Of a DNA stretch of 64,000 bases, positions 44,680 to 56,450 are shown one piece after another. Position numbers and translations under genes: made by a program. Position 1 is the stretch's first letter, and each line of letters opens with the position of its first letter. The DNA lies in contig JAPQWV010000017.1 of the NCBI GenBank assembly GCA_027422505.1, forward strand, positions 18,167,501-18,231,500, in the 5' to 3' direction. The notes below the pieces were generated by a model. It saw only the letters and a list, made by a program, of their open reading frames with translations. It was not told where the DNA came from and made no database searches. The DNA is from Craterostigma plantagineum (Eukaryota; Streptophyta; Magnoliopsida; Lamiales; Linderniaceae).

Positions 44680-45880
44680 ATGACGTCACCATTCAATTTT
44701 ACTGATCACGCAAAATCGTTTGGAGGGTCCAAACCTTGCGGACTGGCTCCGTAACTTGAGGATAGTCCTCACTCTGGAATGCCTAGAGTATGTCCTTGAC
44801 GGACCCATACCACTCGAACCCCAAGAGGGTGCGAGTGATGCTGACAATGAATATTATGCCAAATGGATGGCTGATAGTGCCCGTGTCAAGGCTTATATGT
44901 TAGGTGGGATGAATAATGATCTGCAGCGCCAGCATGAGGGTATGCAAATGCGCGAGATATTGATTCATCTGAAGGAGTTGTACGGCGAGCAGTTGAGATC
45001 GTCTCGATACCGCACTGCCGACAATCTCTTTCATACCAAGATGCCTGAGGCTGCAGATGTTGCGGCACATGTGCGTAAGCTCATTGGGTACATCGAGGAA
45101 CTAAGTTCTCTCGGTTGTCCCATTCATAATGAGCTTCAGATTGACCTGATCCTTCAGTCACTCCCAGCTTCATTTGCTCAGTTTATTATAAACTATAATC
45201 TGAGCGATAGGCGATTTTCGCTTCCTGAACTCATGAACACGCTCGTTCAGACTCAGCGTGAGCTAAAGAAAGGAAAGGGAAAAGAGGTTGCGCTTGTTGT
45301 GACTACAAGGTCTAAGAGATCTAAGTCGAACAAGCCCAAGCCCAAGCCTAATAAGCCAAAAGGAGGGATTAAGAAAAAAGGAAAGGCTAAAATGAACGTG
45401 CCTAAAGTTCTGAAGGCCACTGATAGGTGCCTTCACTGCCAAGAGCTGGGTCATTGGAAAAGAGATTGCCCCAAGCTTCGAGCTTCTGGGGCTTCAGGTG
45501 AAGTTTTGGAAACTTATTGTTCATTTACTGTATTTTCCACTTCGTGGATTCTTGACTCGGGTGCTAGTGCTCACATTTGTGTTTTGAACCAGGGTCTAGA
45601 ACGAAGTAGGAAGCTGGCGGAACGAGAAGTCTTGATCAACGTTGGTAGCGGACATAGTGTACCTGCTAGTCATGTTGGATCGAAAACTCTTGTATTAAGT
45701 TCTGGACATGTATTATATTTATCCGATGTACTTGTATTGCCCAAGGGGCTGAAGAATATTATTTCTATTCCTGCTTTGAGTAAGAATGGTTATGAATTTC
45801 GATTCAATAATAATATTTGTGAGACTTATTTTGGAAATAAATGCGTCGTTAATAAATGGTTTATATTACGTTAATGTCCA
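44680..45880 (+). pseudogene. Copia-2 gag and protease
   Basis: ATG at 44680 (MTSPFNFTDHAKSF), then a one-base loss near 44720 shifts into the long frame GPNLADWLRNLRIVLTLECL. The Gag body includes ILQSLPASFAQFIINYNLSD. A lysine-rich linker precedes the zinc knuckle CLHCQELGHWKRDC (about 45429-45470). The protease follows in the same frame with SWILDSGASAHICVLNQGLE (DSGA site). The frame ends at 45874 after a shift near 45830. Apart from two shifts this is nearly intact. Confidence 0.88.
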
Positions 45881-47603
45881 GGAACATGCGAATGTAATTA
45901 CCGACAAACGTAACTTAGAGTTAAATAAAAAGTATTTGTGGCATCTTAGACTTGGTCATGCCGGAGTTCGAAAGATTCAAGAGTTGGAGAAACACGGCAT
46001 TATTAAGCCTATGGAATCAGATTCCTATCCAACGTGCGAGTCTTGTATTCTCGGCAAAATGACTAAGTCTCCTTTTACAAGGACTTTTCAAAGAGCCACT
46101 AATCTTTTGGATTTGATCCATATAGACGTTTGTGGACCGTTTAGTGTAGCGGCCCGAGGTAATTTCCATTATTTCGTGACTTTCACAGATGATCACTCTC
46201 GCTACGGCTTGGTGTATCTGCTGAAGCACAAGTCTGAAACGCTTGAAAAGTTCAAGGAATTCAAGACTTTAGTGAAAAATCAAACTGGGAGACAAATTAA
46301 AGTCGTACGATCAGATCGAGGCGGCGAGTATATGAGTCTCGTGTTCGATGATTTCTTGAAAGAAAATAGAATTATTTCGCAGTTTACACCGCCCGGGACA
46401 CCACAACTGAATGGTGTTGCCGAACGAAGGAATCGAACATTATTAGATAAAGTTCGATCTATGCTAAGCTATACAGATCTACCCATATCGTTATGGGGAT
46501 ATGCTTTGCAAACTGCTGTTTATGTTTTGAACAGAACCCCTTCGAAGTCTGTAGATAGGGTACCTTACGAAATTTGGAATGGTAAGAAGCCCAGCTTGAA
46601 TCACTTAAGGGTTTGGGGATGCCCCGCCTATGTGAAAAAGCAAGTAGCAGACAAACTCGAATCTAAGTCCATGAAAGGACATTTCGTTGGATATCGCGAT
46701 GACAGCATGGGATATTATTTTTACTTCCATGATGATCAAAGGATCGTCGTAGCTATTCATGCTCACTTTCTTGAGGAACAGTTCGTTCGAGAAGGTGGAG
46801 CTGGCAGAGAAGTGACTCTTGGAGAGTTAAACGAAGCTCCTCCAGAGACATCAGTGCCTGAGGGCACAGATGAGCAGTCCGAGACGCGCCGAGAATTGCG
46901 CAGGTCGGGTAGAATGTCTCGCATGCCTGAGAGATATGGTATGATACATGTCGAGCACGGAGGTGCTGCGATTGAGGGGATCGTTGGTGACGACCCCGCT
47001 ACCTATGACCAGGCAATGATGGATGTTGACTCTAAGAAATGGGTCGAAGCTATGAAAGCAGAGATGGACTCGATGCATACCAACCAAGTATGGACTCTAG
47101 TAGATCTGCCCAATGGTTTTAGACCTATAGGGTGTAAATGGATCTATAAGAGAAAGATTGGATCTGATGGGCAGGTTGAAACCTACAAAGCTACGCTAGT
47201 AGCGAAATGGTATAATCAAAAAGAGGGCATCGATTATGAGGAAACCTTTTCACCTGTTGCAATGATTAAGTCTATCCGTATTCTGCTTGCTATAGCAGCA
47301 TACTATGATTACGAGATCTGGCAGATGGATGTGAAAACCGCTTTCCTAAATGGATTCCTCCAGGAGAAAATCTATATGGAGCAGCCCAAGGGTTTTACAT
47401 CGCAAGCAGATGTTCACAAAGTGTGCAAGCTTAACAGGTCTATTTATGGACTTAAGCAAGCGTCTAGGAGCTGGAATCTTCGATTTGATGAAGTAGTTAG
47501 GAACTACGGATTCTTAAAGAATGAAGATGAGCTTGCGTTTACAAGAAGGTCAGTGGGAGTAAGATATCGTTCCTCGTATTGTACGTGGATGACATCCTTT
47601 TGA
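45840..47603 (+). pseudogene. Copia-2 integrase and reverse transcriptase
   Basis: A 600-codon open frame. HHCC domain (LWHLRLGHAGVRKIQEL...CESCILGKM), integrase core ([55 protein letters not shown]), a hydrophilic linker, then RVT_2 ([57 protein letters not shown]). The frame breaks at about 47560-47600, just before the catalytic YVDD, and resumes in another frame at 47579. Integrase catalytic residues D, D and E are present. Confidence 0.9.
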
Positions 47604-48571
47604 TGGGAAACGATATCGGGATGCTCTCGGAGGTGAAAGCTTGGCTTTCAACCGAATTCTCCATGAAAGACCTGGGAGAAGTAACCTATATTCTTGGAAT
47701 TCGCCTTTTTAGAGATCGAGCGAATCGAATGATAGGTTTATCTCAGGCCGTTTACTTAGAAAAGATTCTGAAACGGTTTCGAATGGATGAATCTAAGAAA
47801 GGGTTCTTGCCAATTCGACATGGGATTCATCTCTCGAAATCCATGTGTCCTCAAAATGAGGAAGCAAGGAAGGAAATGAGTAAAATTCCTTATGCATCAG
47901 CAATAGGTAGCCTAATGTATGCGATGCTATGTACGCGGCCTGACGTTACGTATGCTTTGAGCATAGTAAGTCGGTACCAGTCTAATCCTGGTAAAGAACA
48001 TTGGAATGCAGTAAAGAATATCTTTAAGTACCTTAGAAGGACTAAAGATATGATATTGATTTATGGAAATGGAGAATTAGAGGTGGATGGTTATACCGAT
48101 TCGGATTTCCAGTCAGACGTGGATGACCGAAAGTCTACTTCTGGTTTCGTCTATACGCTCAATGGTGGAGTAGTGTCTTGGAAAAGTTCCAAGCAAAGCA
48201 CTACTGCCGATTCCACCACTGAGGCGGAGTATATTGCAGCCTTTGAGGCAGCAAAGGAAGGTGTTTGGATGAGGAAGTTCTTAGAAGAACTCCAAGTTGT
48301 TCCAGGCATAATGGATCGCCCGCTGCCATTGTGGTGCGACAATAGTGGGGCAGTCGCACAAGCCAAGGAACCTAGGTCTCATTCAAAGTCCAAACACATA
48401 GAAAGAAAATACCACGTGCTGCGTGGGTTCGTTGAGAATGGCTACATAACTGTGCAGAAAATAGCCACCGCGGATAACGTGGCGGACCCGTTCACCAAGC
48501 CTCTCTCACAGGCAGTGCTTGATCGACACCTCCATAAAATGGGGTTTCTATATCATAGCGCATGGCATTGA
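47579..48571 (+). pseudogene. Copia-2 reverse transcriptase C-terminus and RNase H
   Basis: An open frame of 330 codons beginning MYVDDILLMGNDIGMLSEVK with the catalytic YVDD. It continues with FSMKDLGEVTYILGIRLFRD, IPYASAIGSLMYAMLCTRPD, then RNase H: VDGYTDSDFQSDVDDRKSTS, SWKSSKQSTTADSTTEAEYI, LPLWCDNSGAVAQAKEPRSH and NVADPFTKPLSQ. It ends 15 bp before the LTR. A single shift separates it from the upstream frame. Function would need that shift to be suppressed. Confidence 0.92.
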
Positions 48572-48574
48572 GTG

Positions 48575-48586
48575 CAAGTGGGAGAT
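48575..48586 (+). promoter_or_regulatory. Polypurine tract of copia 2
   Basis: AAGTGGGAGAT directly before TGTTGGGGA of the LTR. Confidence 0.8.
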
Positions 48587-50880
48587 TGTTGGGGATGTGC
48601 CCTCGGAATGCCATTCGAGGATGTAATGAATAGGGCATGTATTTAATAATCGATGTATTATTCGTTATGTATTTGAATAATGTATTCTTATACGTATTAA
48701 TGGAATTTATACTTTATAATTTATTCTTTAAAAAGGCATATTATTTATTTACCTATAAAGTCTTACTAGGCGTCCGGTGAGACGGTAAATAAATAAATCC
48801 CATATGTCGTGAGTTTATTCACCGATTCTCATGGGATGAGAGAGGGGCACCGGTGAGCTATTATTCTCCGATATTAAATTAGTCCATAAGTCTTAGACCT
48901 CAGTAGGGTGACTGAGCGTCAATTACGACTTATTTGTTGACGATTCTTATATGGTTGTGCCAATCATTCGCTTGGGAAGCGGGAGGTCGTAACATTGGTA
49001 TAAGTTGAATCAGGGGATTAATTTGTACTTGGACACGACTCGCACTCGACGATCACATGGGCCTTATCGTTACTCTGGGTAGCGTCAATGATCGATCGAT
49101 TGACTATAGTAGTGCGCGTGGACCTTAGACCGAAGGATTTTTGACAGAGTTGACTTTGGGGTCTTCAAATGTCACTAGTTTGCTAGGCCCACCTTGTTCG
49201 GGAACGAACATGGGTCGGCGGCGACATGCGGTCTTGACAACAAAGGGTAACTGCCGTGCTTAGACTAACGTTAGGGATTCACTATCTCGTTAGTAACTGA
49301 GATATATGTCCTATGCATATTCGGGGACGGGAAATTACGAAGTCTTCGGCCGAAGCTATAAACTGACTTACGTGGGACGTAAGGGCAGTTTAGTAATTTT
49401 GCCAGTCACGAATTAGTCATAGAGTCGAGTCTAGTGAGTTTGACGTAACCATGACTCTCACTCGATCGGGACATTTGTGAAGGGTCTATACGTACGACAA
49501 TAATCTGTAGTCGGTTCGTAGATCGAAGATCGTACTCAACACGGGATCTATTTGGTACCGCGGGATTGGCTAGGTGCTTACCAAATTCTTGGATTCCTCC
49601 CTTGCCGGGTTGAGACGAACCAAGAGAGTCGGGCTTAAAAATGATCACTGTGATAGTGCTTAACTAATATGAGATGTAAATTAATTTAACAGACTTAGAG
49701 ACGTTAATAAAATATTAAATATATGTTTTAGAAACTATATTTTCATGGACGGATATTTACGGAACGAAAATGGTAATAGTTGAAGCGTAAATAGGGTTCA
49801 CAATGACAAGCAAGGCTTGTCACGGTTGTGAAGCCCATCTGCAAAGTTGCAGTAGCTTCAAAAATTCATATCTCACAATCTAGACATCGGACTGAGAATC
49901 CCTTTGGTCAGAGATTGATGAGTCTTTTAACTATGATTAAAATTTCAGGTCAATCGGACATCATTTACCCCTCGATCGGATAGAAATACGAAACTGCCGC
50001 AAAGCTGTCAAAGAGTCACGGCCGTGAACACATTGCGCGTGGCCGTGACAACCGGCAGTGGCGACCAAAAATGGTTCCCGACTGTGTCACGGCCGTGACA
50101 CTCATTGCCAAGGCCGTGAAGGCCTCAAAGCAATGGTCATGGCCATGACAATGGCCGTGACGAGTGGCAGAACATGTCCAATGATCAGTCACGGCCGTGA
50201 CAAGCTCGTTTGAGGCCGTGAACGCGCATCAAAACATCATTTTCTTGGCCAAACCTAATCCAATTTCAATCCTTGTTCTTATGTTAGACATATGAGACAT
50301 TATTAGGTCATTTAGTGACATGATAAAAGGGAATCTAACACCTTTTGAGTCATGTAGGACATGATCTCATTTGGATTAAATTAAAAGTCATTTTCTTGGT
50401 TTGGAAATGGACTTTTAATATATTTTCTTAGAGAATTTCGTCTATAACTTGAATTAAGCTCTTTCTCACTCTATCTTTGAGTTTTAGAGAGAAGTGAGAG
50501 CTTTTAGGGTGATCTTTGAGAAATCCCTAATTGTTTGTGAGTTTTAGAAATCACACACATACATATACATCTCTACACAACGCTCCACACCATCTCTAGC
50601 AATCCTTGGGTTGGTGTTGGTTTGTGGTACTTCACGGGGTCGGCGTGACTCTCTTCGGTGCAGTTCGTGAGCTAGGGAACTAAGGATCTTCGCGACGAGG
50701 GTAATGTTCTAAACCTTAATACGTGTATACATGCGTGTTTTTCTTTATACCGAGTTTGGTCTTGTGGCGGGAACGAGGAAATTTTTTAAATTCACTCGTT
50801 CCAACGGGGAACCTGGGAGACCCATTAATACTTCCGCTGTGTCCGGGGAGAGGCCTCGGGTCACCCGGGGTTTCCCAACA
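48587..50880 (+). repeat. 3' LTR of copia 2
   Basis: 2294 bp, begins TGTTGGGGATGTGCCC and ends GGTTTCCCAACA. It has a hairpin-rich block at 49800-50225 and an A/T-rich promoter-like area at 50400-50560. A 2.3-kb LTR is long for copia. The minus- and plus-strand ORFs inside it are not genes. Confidence 0.78.
50015..50201. repeat. Repeated palindrome TCACGGCCGTGA in the LTR
   Basis: Perfect 12-bp palindromes at 50016-50027, 50087-50098 and 50189-50200, with many half-sites (GGCCGTGA) in between, and a related TGGTCATGGCCATGAC-like site at about 50142. Possible protein-binding or cruciform element. Confidence 0.85.
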
Positions 50881-50976
50881 GTAAGTCCCACGGTCGTGGG
50901 CGCCCTTGCAAGAGGCCGTGGGTACAACATATCTTCTATTTTTGGCACCATTTCTCTTTAATTTTTGGCCAAATTG

Positions 50977-51742
50977 TTTGATGCCCCGTTTGGATTTCGG
51001 ATTTCGATTTGAAATCCGGATTTCGCCCAAATCTTCTGTTTGGCAATCGCACCGATTTGGTTTTCGATTTTGTCCAAATTCAAGGGGAAATCCAAACTCT
51101 TATAATTCGTCGGATTTGAAATTCCGTGTCAAATGGTCCGTTTTCGAAATCCAAAGCTGAGCACGTAACGAGTTTTTCGTGAGTGATAATAATAATAGTA
51201 TAACAATAATAGTATAATAATAATAAATAATAATAATAAAAAATATAATGAGATTAATAATAACAACAACAACAACAACAATAATAATAATAATAACAAT
51301 AGTAATAATTACGAGGTGGACGATGAGTCGAGCCGATTCGCAAGCTCGATGAGCCGACTTGAGCTCGTTATGGATTCGCAAATGAGCCTGCTCGAGCTCG
51401 ACGAACTCTGTCGAGGTCGAGCTCGTCACGGGTTTGCGAATGAGCCGGATCGAGCTCGAGCTCACTCGTGGGCGCTCGAAAGCTCGCAAGTCGGCTCGCG
51501 AGCTTGTTTTTTTATATTATTCATGATTTTTTTGTATTTTGTGCTTTTTTAAATTATTTTAGAAAAAGTTAGAAATCGAGTTCGAGGAGCTTCACGAGCT
51601 CGAATCGAGCTCTGTTTTGAAATCTGAATTTTGAAATCCTAACGTTTGCCAAACAGTAAATTTGAATTTGAAATTACGATTTTGAAATCCATGATTTAAA
51701 ATCAAGCGATTTCATTCAAATACGCGAATCCAAACCCACTCT
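50977..51742. mobile_element. MITE with internal insertions
   Basis: Outer inverted ends CCCGTTTGGATTTCG (about 50984) and CGAATCCAAACCC (about 51726-51738), both followed inward by GAAATC-rich sequence. Inside lie (TAA/CAA)n runs (51187-51310) and a block rich in GAGCTCGAGCTCG-like palindromes (51330-51510 and 51570-51615). Looks like one MITE hit by another or a composite. Target duplication not resolved. Confidence 0.55.
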
Positions 51743-52630
51743 GAGGTAATAGGGGGATTTGATATCTTTCGAAACCTTGTATAAATAGGGACGAAAGAAT
51801 ACTAAAAGGAGACTTTTGACGGCCAAGAAGAATAGCTAAAGCTAAGAAGACTATTTCGAAGGTCTCCGAGGTGTTTATCCATCGTTCACACGACAGCAGA
51901 CGTCGGGGTGATGCATGATGATCAAGCATCATGAGAAACGATATTATTATGGGTGCTTTTGGTCCGCGGAATTCGATTCGGAAAAGAAAATAATAGTGTG
52001 GTCATACGCATTGCATCACTGTACATTAAACTTCATGTGTCGTACCATTCCACTTTTACTTTTCTTTTCCACGTCAAAATTCGTAAACCAAACGGAGCAT
52101 AACTTCCGTCGATGTTTTCAATTATGTTTCCTTTAGATCCATCGTTGTTTTCATTTATAACTATGTTAGCTTAATTCCTTTTGTAACAACGGCTGTGTTA
52201 GGCCGGATTATAATTAGGAATTAGTACTTTTTATATTGTATTTAATCATTTGAGTCAAGTTATGTATTCTTTATTTGTGCTTCATGTGCGTGGGTGTAAT
52301 AATGTAATTAGCCTCCATACATATGATTCTTGATTGGTTTAGGAGATGCAATAAATGATTAGACCGATTAAAACGACATTGAATACCATTACGCAAAACT
52401 AATCAAAGATGGAATTCGATTTTGTATGTCTGGTTTCCGAGACCTTAGGTGACGAAAGCGCCTAAACTCGGAGAATTTCATAAATATCGAATGCATGTGT
52501 AGGAACTATATGCATATAGACATAGTTGATTGGTTCTTTATTCACTTAGAGTTGTTATTGCAGGACAAACGAGTGGAACATATTTTAGAAAATTCCACCT
52601 TGACCATGTTCATTTCGATTAGATAGAAGT
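51743..52630. other. Intergenic or LTR-derived DNA, no gene
   Basis: No conserved ORF. It may hold most of the LTR belonging to the Tat/Athila remnant to the right, but no second copy exists to prove it. Confidence 0.4.
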
Positions 52631-52639
52631 GAATTCAGG

Positions 52640-53335
52640 AAGTCGTATGATTGTTCCATGTCGAGCATGTGCCTTGGTCACTCGTTATCAATTGATCGTT
52701 ACCTCATTCATCTGTGTTTACTTATATATGCATTTTTCTCTCAATCTCAAAATAGAAAAATCATCTTAGTCCATATTAGATTAGGAATATATCTTAGAAT
52801 TAATCGAGTTGTCTTCGTGGATCGATACTCGAATTTCATCCGTTTTACTACTTGCACGACCTAGTACAGTTGCTAGTATTCGAGCTTATCAAGAATTTGG
52901 CGCCGCCGTCGCGGACGAATATATATCAGTTTTGGGAGTTATTCAAAGATTTAGTAGACCTTTTAGTTGTTTTCCTTTATTTCTTTTGTTATTTTATTTC
53001 TACTACTTGATTCACTTAATTTGATCTTTTATCTTTTGCAGGAATGTAAGTTGGTGCATGACCCGTAACTCACGCACGGGACCTATATTATTCGATTCTG
53101 AAAATGAAGTAATGTGTCGTCGCAACAACTGTGATCAAAGACTAATGATAAACATTTACGAGGAAGAAGTCCCATTTAAATACCTCTCTCAAAATCTCCA
53201 CACAGAGCGGATGAAGTGTAAGCAACGCCAGCCTAAATATGAAAGCATATATAAATGTTATTTAAAGCTCGCCAAGACAAATATGAAACCCCTATTATCG
53301 ATACTACAGTTCAAGCAGTATCTTTTTTAACTATC
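52640..53335 (+). mobile_element. 5' remnant of a Tat/Athila-like element (PBS and gag start)
   Basis: 52896-52917 reads TTTGGCGCCGCCGTCGCGGA, close to the tRNA-Asp type PBS (TGGCGCCGTTGCCGGGGA), and is preceded by LTR-end-like sequence. About 140 bp later an ORF (53058-53330) reads MTRNSRTGPILFDSENEVMC, the typical opening of Athila/Tat Gag, which degenerates after about 25 residues. The rest of the element is missing. Distinct from the LARD at 22338. Confidence 0.6.
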
Positions 53336-53935
53336 TTTTTGAAAAAGAAAAAAGTACTACCGTCTAAAGCCCACTAACTTATTTATATTTTATTGATTTG
53401 ATTATTGATAGTGAAACACGAGACTTATATTTTATTGATGGTAAATGATGGATCTAAGAGTTATTAAATGCGTAACCACAAAATATTGTTATTTCTTGTA
53501 ATACGAAACGTTTTAGTTCGTGTTTGATTCTTCCAGCTGGGTTGAAACTATTGGAGTTTACATAACTTTATACGAAGTCTAACAATTACAGATTGAACAA
53601 AATTCACTGCCTAATGTTTCATCACCTTTTACTAGAAACTCTTTAGATTTTTCAACATCATTATCAGTTAAAAGTTGAATATTTCTAACAACCAACCAAT
53701 CGTATGATCTAATTATGATGAAATGGGGCGTCACAATCATTGTCTTTATTTTATTGTTTTCCATTATTCACGGCGTATGATGCAAACTACATGTTCCCCG
53801 TTGATAATAAACTATTGAAAAGAACCTTAAATAATCTCTATAGATGGACTGTCACATCGTATCTTGTATTTAATTGTTGCTGTCAAATCATGGCTGGAAT
53901 AGATGTAATAGTGCACTAAGTTTGCCTTTAATTAA
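53336..53935. other. AT-rich intergenic DNA
   Basis: No gene or clear repeat seen. Confidence 0.4.
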
Positions 53936-54112
53936 GGCCTTATTCTTTTGTGGCCCCAATATTAGCAATTTTGACTAGAATGCAGGCCCCATTAATCTTT
54001 GAATTATAGAGAAGAATCCAACTTATGTTTTTATTGGAGTTCAAGCCCCACATATTGCTAAAAGACATATTTGACCTTTTCAATATGCAAATATGACAAG
54101 CATTCGTCATAG

Positions 54113-54770
54113 TTTTGTATCAAATCTTTTGGTACAGAATCTTCTAAAATTAATACGAAATAAGAATAAGTAAATCTCGTACTAGTTTGGTTAACACTTC
54201 TTATGGTAATTATACCACTTTACGCCTTTTTGGTACCGAATCTTTTGAAATAAATACCACATGAGAATAAATAATATCTCGTACTGGTTAACGATTCATA
54301 TGGTAATTATATCACTTTACTCTTTTCTAGTACCACATCTTTTAAAATTAATACCAAATGAGACTCGTACCAGTTTGTTAACGCTTCTTATGGTAATTAT
54401 ACCACTTTACGCCTTTTTGATATCGAATCTTTTGAAATAAATACCACATGAGAATAAGTAATATTTCGTACTGGTCAACGATTCATATGGTAATTATACC
54501 ACTTTACTCTTTTCTAGTACCACATCTTTTAAAATTAATACTACATGAGAATAAATCTCGTACGAGTTTGGTTAACACTTCTTATGGTAATTATACAACT
54601 TTATGCCTTTACCGCATATTCTAAAATTAATTCCAAATGAGAATAAATCTCATACCAGTTTGGTTAACGCTTCTTATGGTAATTACACCACTATACGCCT
54701 TTTTGGTACCGAATCTTTTGAAATAAATACCACATGAGAATAAGTAATAAATACCAGCGGTCCGCTTTAT
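54113..54770. repeat. ~97-bp tandem repeat, alternating subtypes
   Basis: TATGGTAATTATACC-like cores near 54200, 54297, 54390, 54487, 54583 and 54677. Units alternate between a TTTTTGGTACCGAATC form and a TTTTCTAGTACCACATC form, giving a ~190-bp higher-order unit. About seven units. Confidence 0.8.
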
Positions 54771-54873
54771 TGATTTGATTTAGCCTCGAAATATGCACTA
54801 TCATGACAATGTGTTACGGGAGTATTGGTTGTTCTTGTGACTTGAATTTCCAGAATTTTAGTAAGTGTTAATT

Positions 54874-55385
54874 ATGATTCATGCCCCATTTCAGTTTTAA
54901 AATCGGATTCAGGCCCCTGTCAGAAAATTTTTAGTTTAAGGACCCGCAGTATCACTTCATTGTTTTGCAATACCACTTCATTGTTATGCAGTACCTCATT
55001 GTTATGCAGTACCGCTTTATTGTTCTTCAGTACCACTTCATTGTTATGCAGTACCGCTTTATTGTTCTTCAATACCACTTCATTGTTCTGCAGTACCGCT
55101 TTATTGTTCTTCAGTTCCACTTCATTGTTATGCAGTACAGCTTTATTGTTCTTCAGTACCACTTCATTGTTCTGCAGTACCACTTAATTATTAATGCAAA
55201 AAATGAAGTGGCACTGTAGAACAATAAAGTGGTACTGCAGAACAATGAAAAGGTACTAAAGAACATGAAGTGGTGGTGCAGAACAATGAAGTGGTACTAC
55301 AGAACAATGGGTGGTACTGCAGAAATTGGGTCCTTAAAACTAAAAATTATCTGACAGGGGCCTGAAACCTAAATGAAATTTATGT
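54874..55385. repeat. Palindromic 21-bp minisatellite
   Basis: Left arm 54950-55190 has about eleven copies of CAGTACCACTTCATTGTTMTG (21 bp, alternating with a CGCTTTATTGTTCTT form). Right arm 55195-55325 carries the same unit inverted. Both arms are bounded by inverted copies of a CAGGCCCCTGTCAGA...GGACCC block (54908-54945, 55310-55365). All ORFs over this region are translations of the repeat. Confidence 0.88.
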
Positions 55386-55959
55386 GGGGTCCGACATAAA
55401 ATTGCCCCTTTTAATAAAAGCAAATAGGGAGTGATAGCTCACTCACGTAAGTCACGACAGCGTAGATTAAACTAAGTTTGACTCATACAAAAATTAATTA
55501 AGCTTTTATATTATAAATAATGACATCATTATAAACAAAGCTTGTCTGCAATTATTAAAGCTTGGTGATTGATCCTTTCCCACTCGTATCATCAAACTTT
55601 CGAAATTGAGTTTTCTAATCATCTGAAAATTATTGATCCAACTAGGCTTAATAATTTAGTGAACACATCTTTTAGAAATAATAGAATGTATTGAAATTAA
55701 TACAATGTTTAATATATGGGATTTACAGTTAAATACCTGAACATATAAATTAAAAGCAATTCAGACCCCTGTCAGAACCAGTTTATACCCAAGTACCTAA
55801 TAGACAAAACTTTTTACGGATAGGTACCCATTCGACTAGGATTACCGTTTTACCCTCATTTTTTTCATTTTCAATTTTACTTGTCATTTCTCTTTCATTC
55901 CAATCGAGCGAACAAACATAAAAAAAATTCCTTCGATCCTCGCCATCTTTCGCCGTCCG

Positions 55960-56450
55960 TCATCAGCCCGTGCTGCGCCTAAAAAGCTTCGAAAGTAATC
56001 ATTCAACCATGGGTTTTTCGATCCAGGTAAGTTTTTCAACTTTTTTTGGTCCAGTTAAACTCTAGGTTTCCCTTTTTGTTTAGTAAAGCTGTAACTTGAG
56101 CTGGAGTGAACTGCGATCGGGACGGAGTTGGTGACATAACGTTGGGGCTTGACTTCGTTCAGACTGTGAGTCTCCTTCGGAAGGAATTGACTTTTTTTAC
56201 CTTTTGTTGATGGGAATTCTGTTTGGCAGATACAATTGAAATTTAGGAAATTGATTTGGTTCATATAGTTTTTAAAGACATCATGTGTTGTGAGTATTGT
56301 GCCTTCTTACAAGATATGAAAGCTGTCAACAACATAGAGATTAGCAACGTTATGTGTTTCGCCTTATAGGTCACGTTTGTCGTCACCATGGCCCTCGGCC
56401 TCTGGTTCACTATTCTATGCTTCGTAAGGATTGAGATAGTTCATTTGTAT
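55960..56450 (+). pseudogene. Possible captured two-exon gene fragment in MULE A
   Basis: A 5'UTR-like C/T-rich stretch leads to ATGGGTTTTTCGATCCAG (56009-56026, MGFSIQ) followed by a consensus donor GTAAGT. At about 56370 an acceptor (CTTATAG) precedes a hydrophobic stretch VTFVVTMALGLWFTILCF, again followed by GTAAGG. Exon-intron borders of this quality inside a MULE suggest gene capture. The parent gene, a small membrane protein by appearance, is not recognised. Confidence 0.4.

Larger units (their letters stand above)
44680..50880 (+). mobile_element. Ty1/copia element 2 (5' LTR missing, 3' LTR kept)
   Basis: Plus-strand copia element with gag, protease, integrase, RT, RNase H, PPT and a 2.3-kb 3' LTR. 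It belongs to the large TNT1-94-like (Tork-like) group by sequence pattern. Only a few frame breaks were noticed, so it is younger or better preserved than copia 1. No 5' LTR homologous to 48587-50880 exists in the window. Confidence 0.85.
53936..55410. mobile_element. Probable non-autonomous TIR element with tandem arrays
   Basis: The left end (GCAATTTTGACTAGAATG, then CAGGCCCC) and right end (inverse of GGGGCAATTTTATGTC, then GGACCCC) look like degenerate inverted repeats. Inside are a ~97-bp tandem array and a palindromic 21-bp minisatellite. No clean target duplication was found, so the limits are tentative. Confidence 0.45.

Noticed and set aside
51100..51552. 129- and 78-codon ORFs with Ile/Val or Ser/Arg/Leu runs
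   Set aside because: They read through (TAA/CAA)n and GAGCTCGAGCTCG-like repeats of a MITE.
54920..55219. Three overlapping ORFs on both strands with regular peptide repeats
   Set aside because: Products of the 21-bp minisatellite, whose period is a multiple of three.
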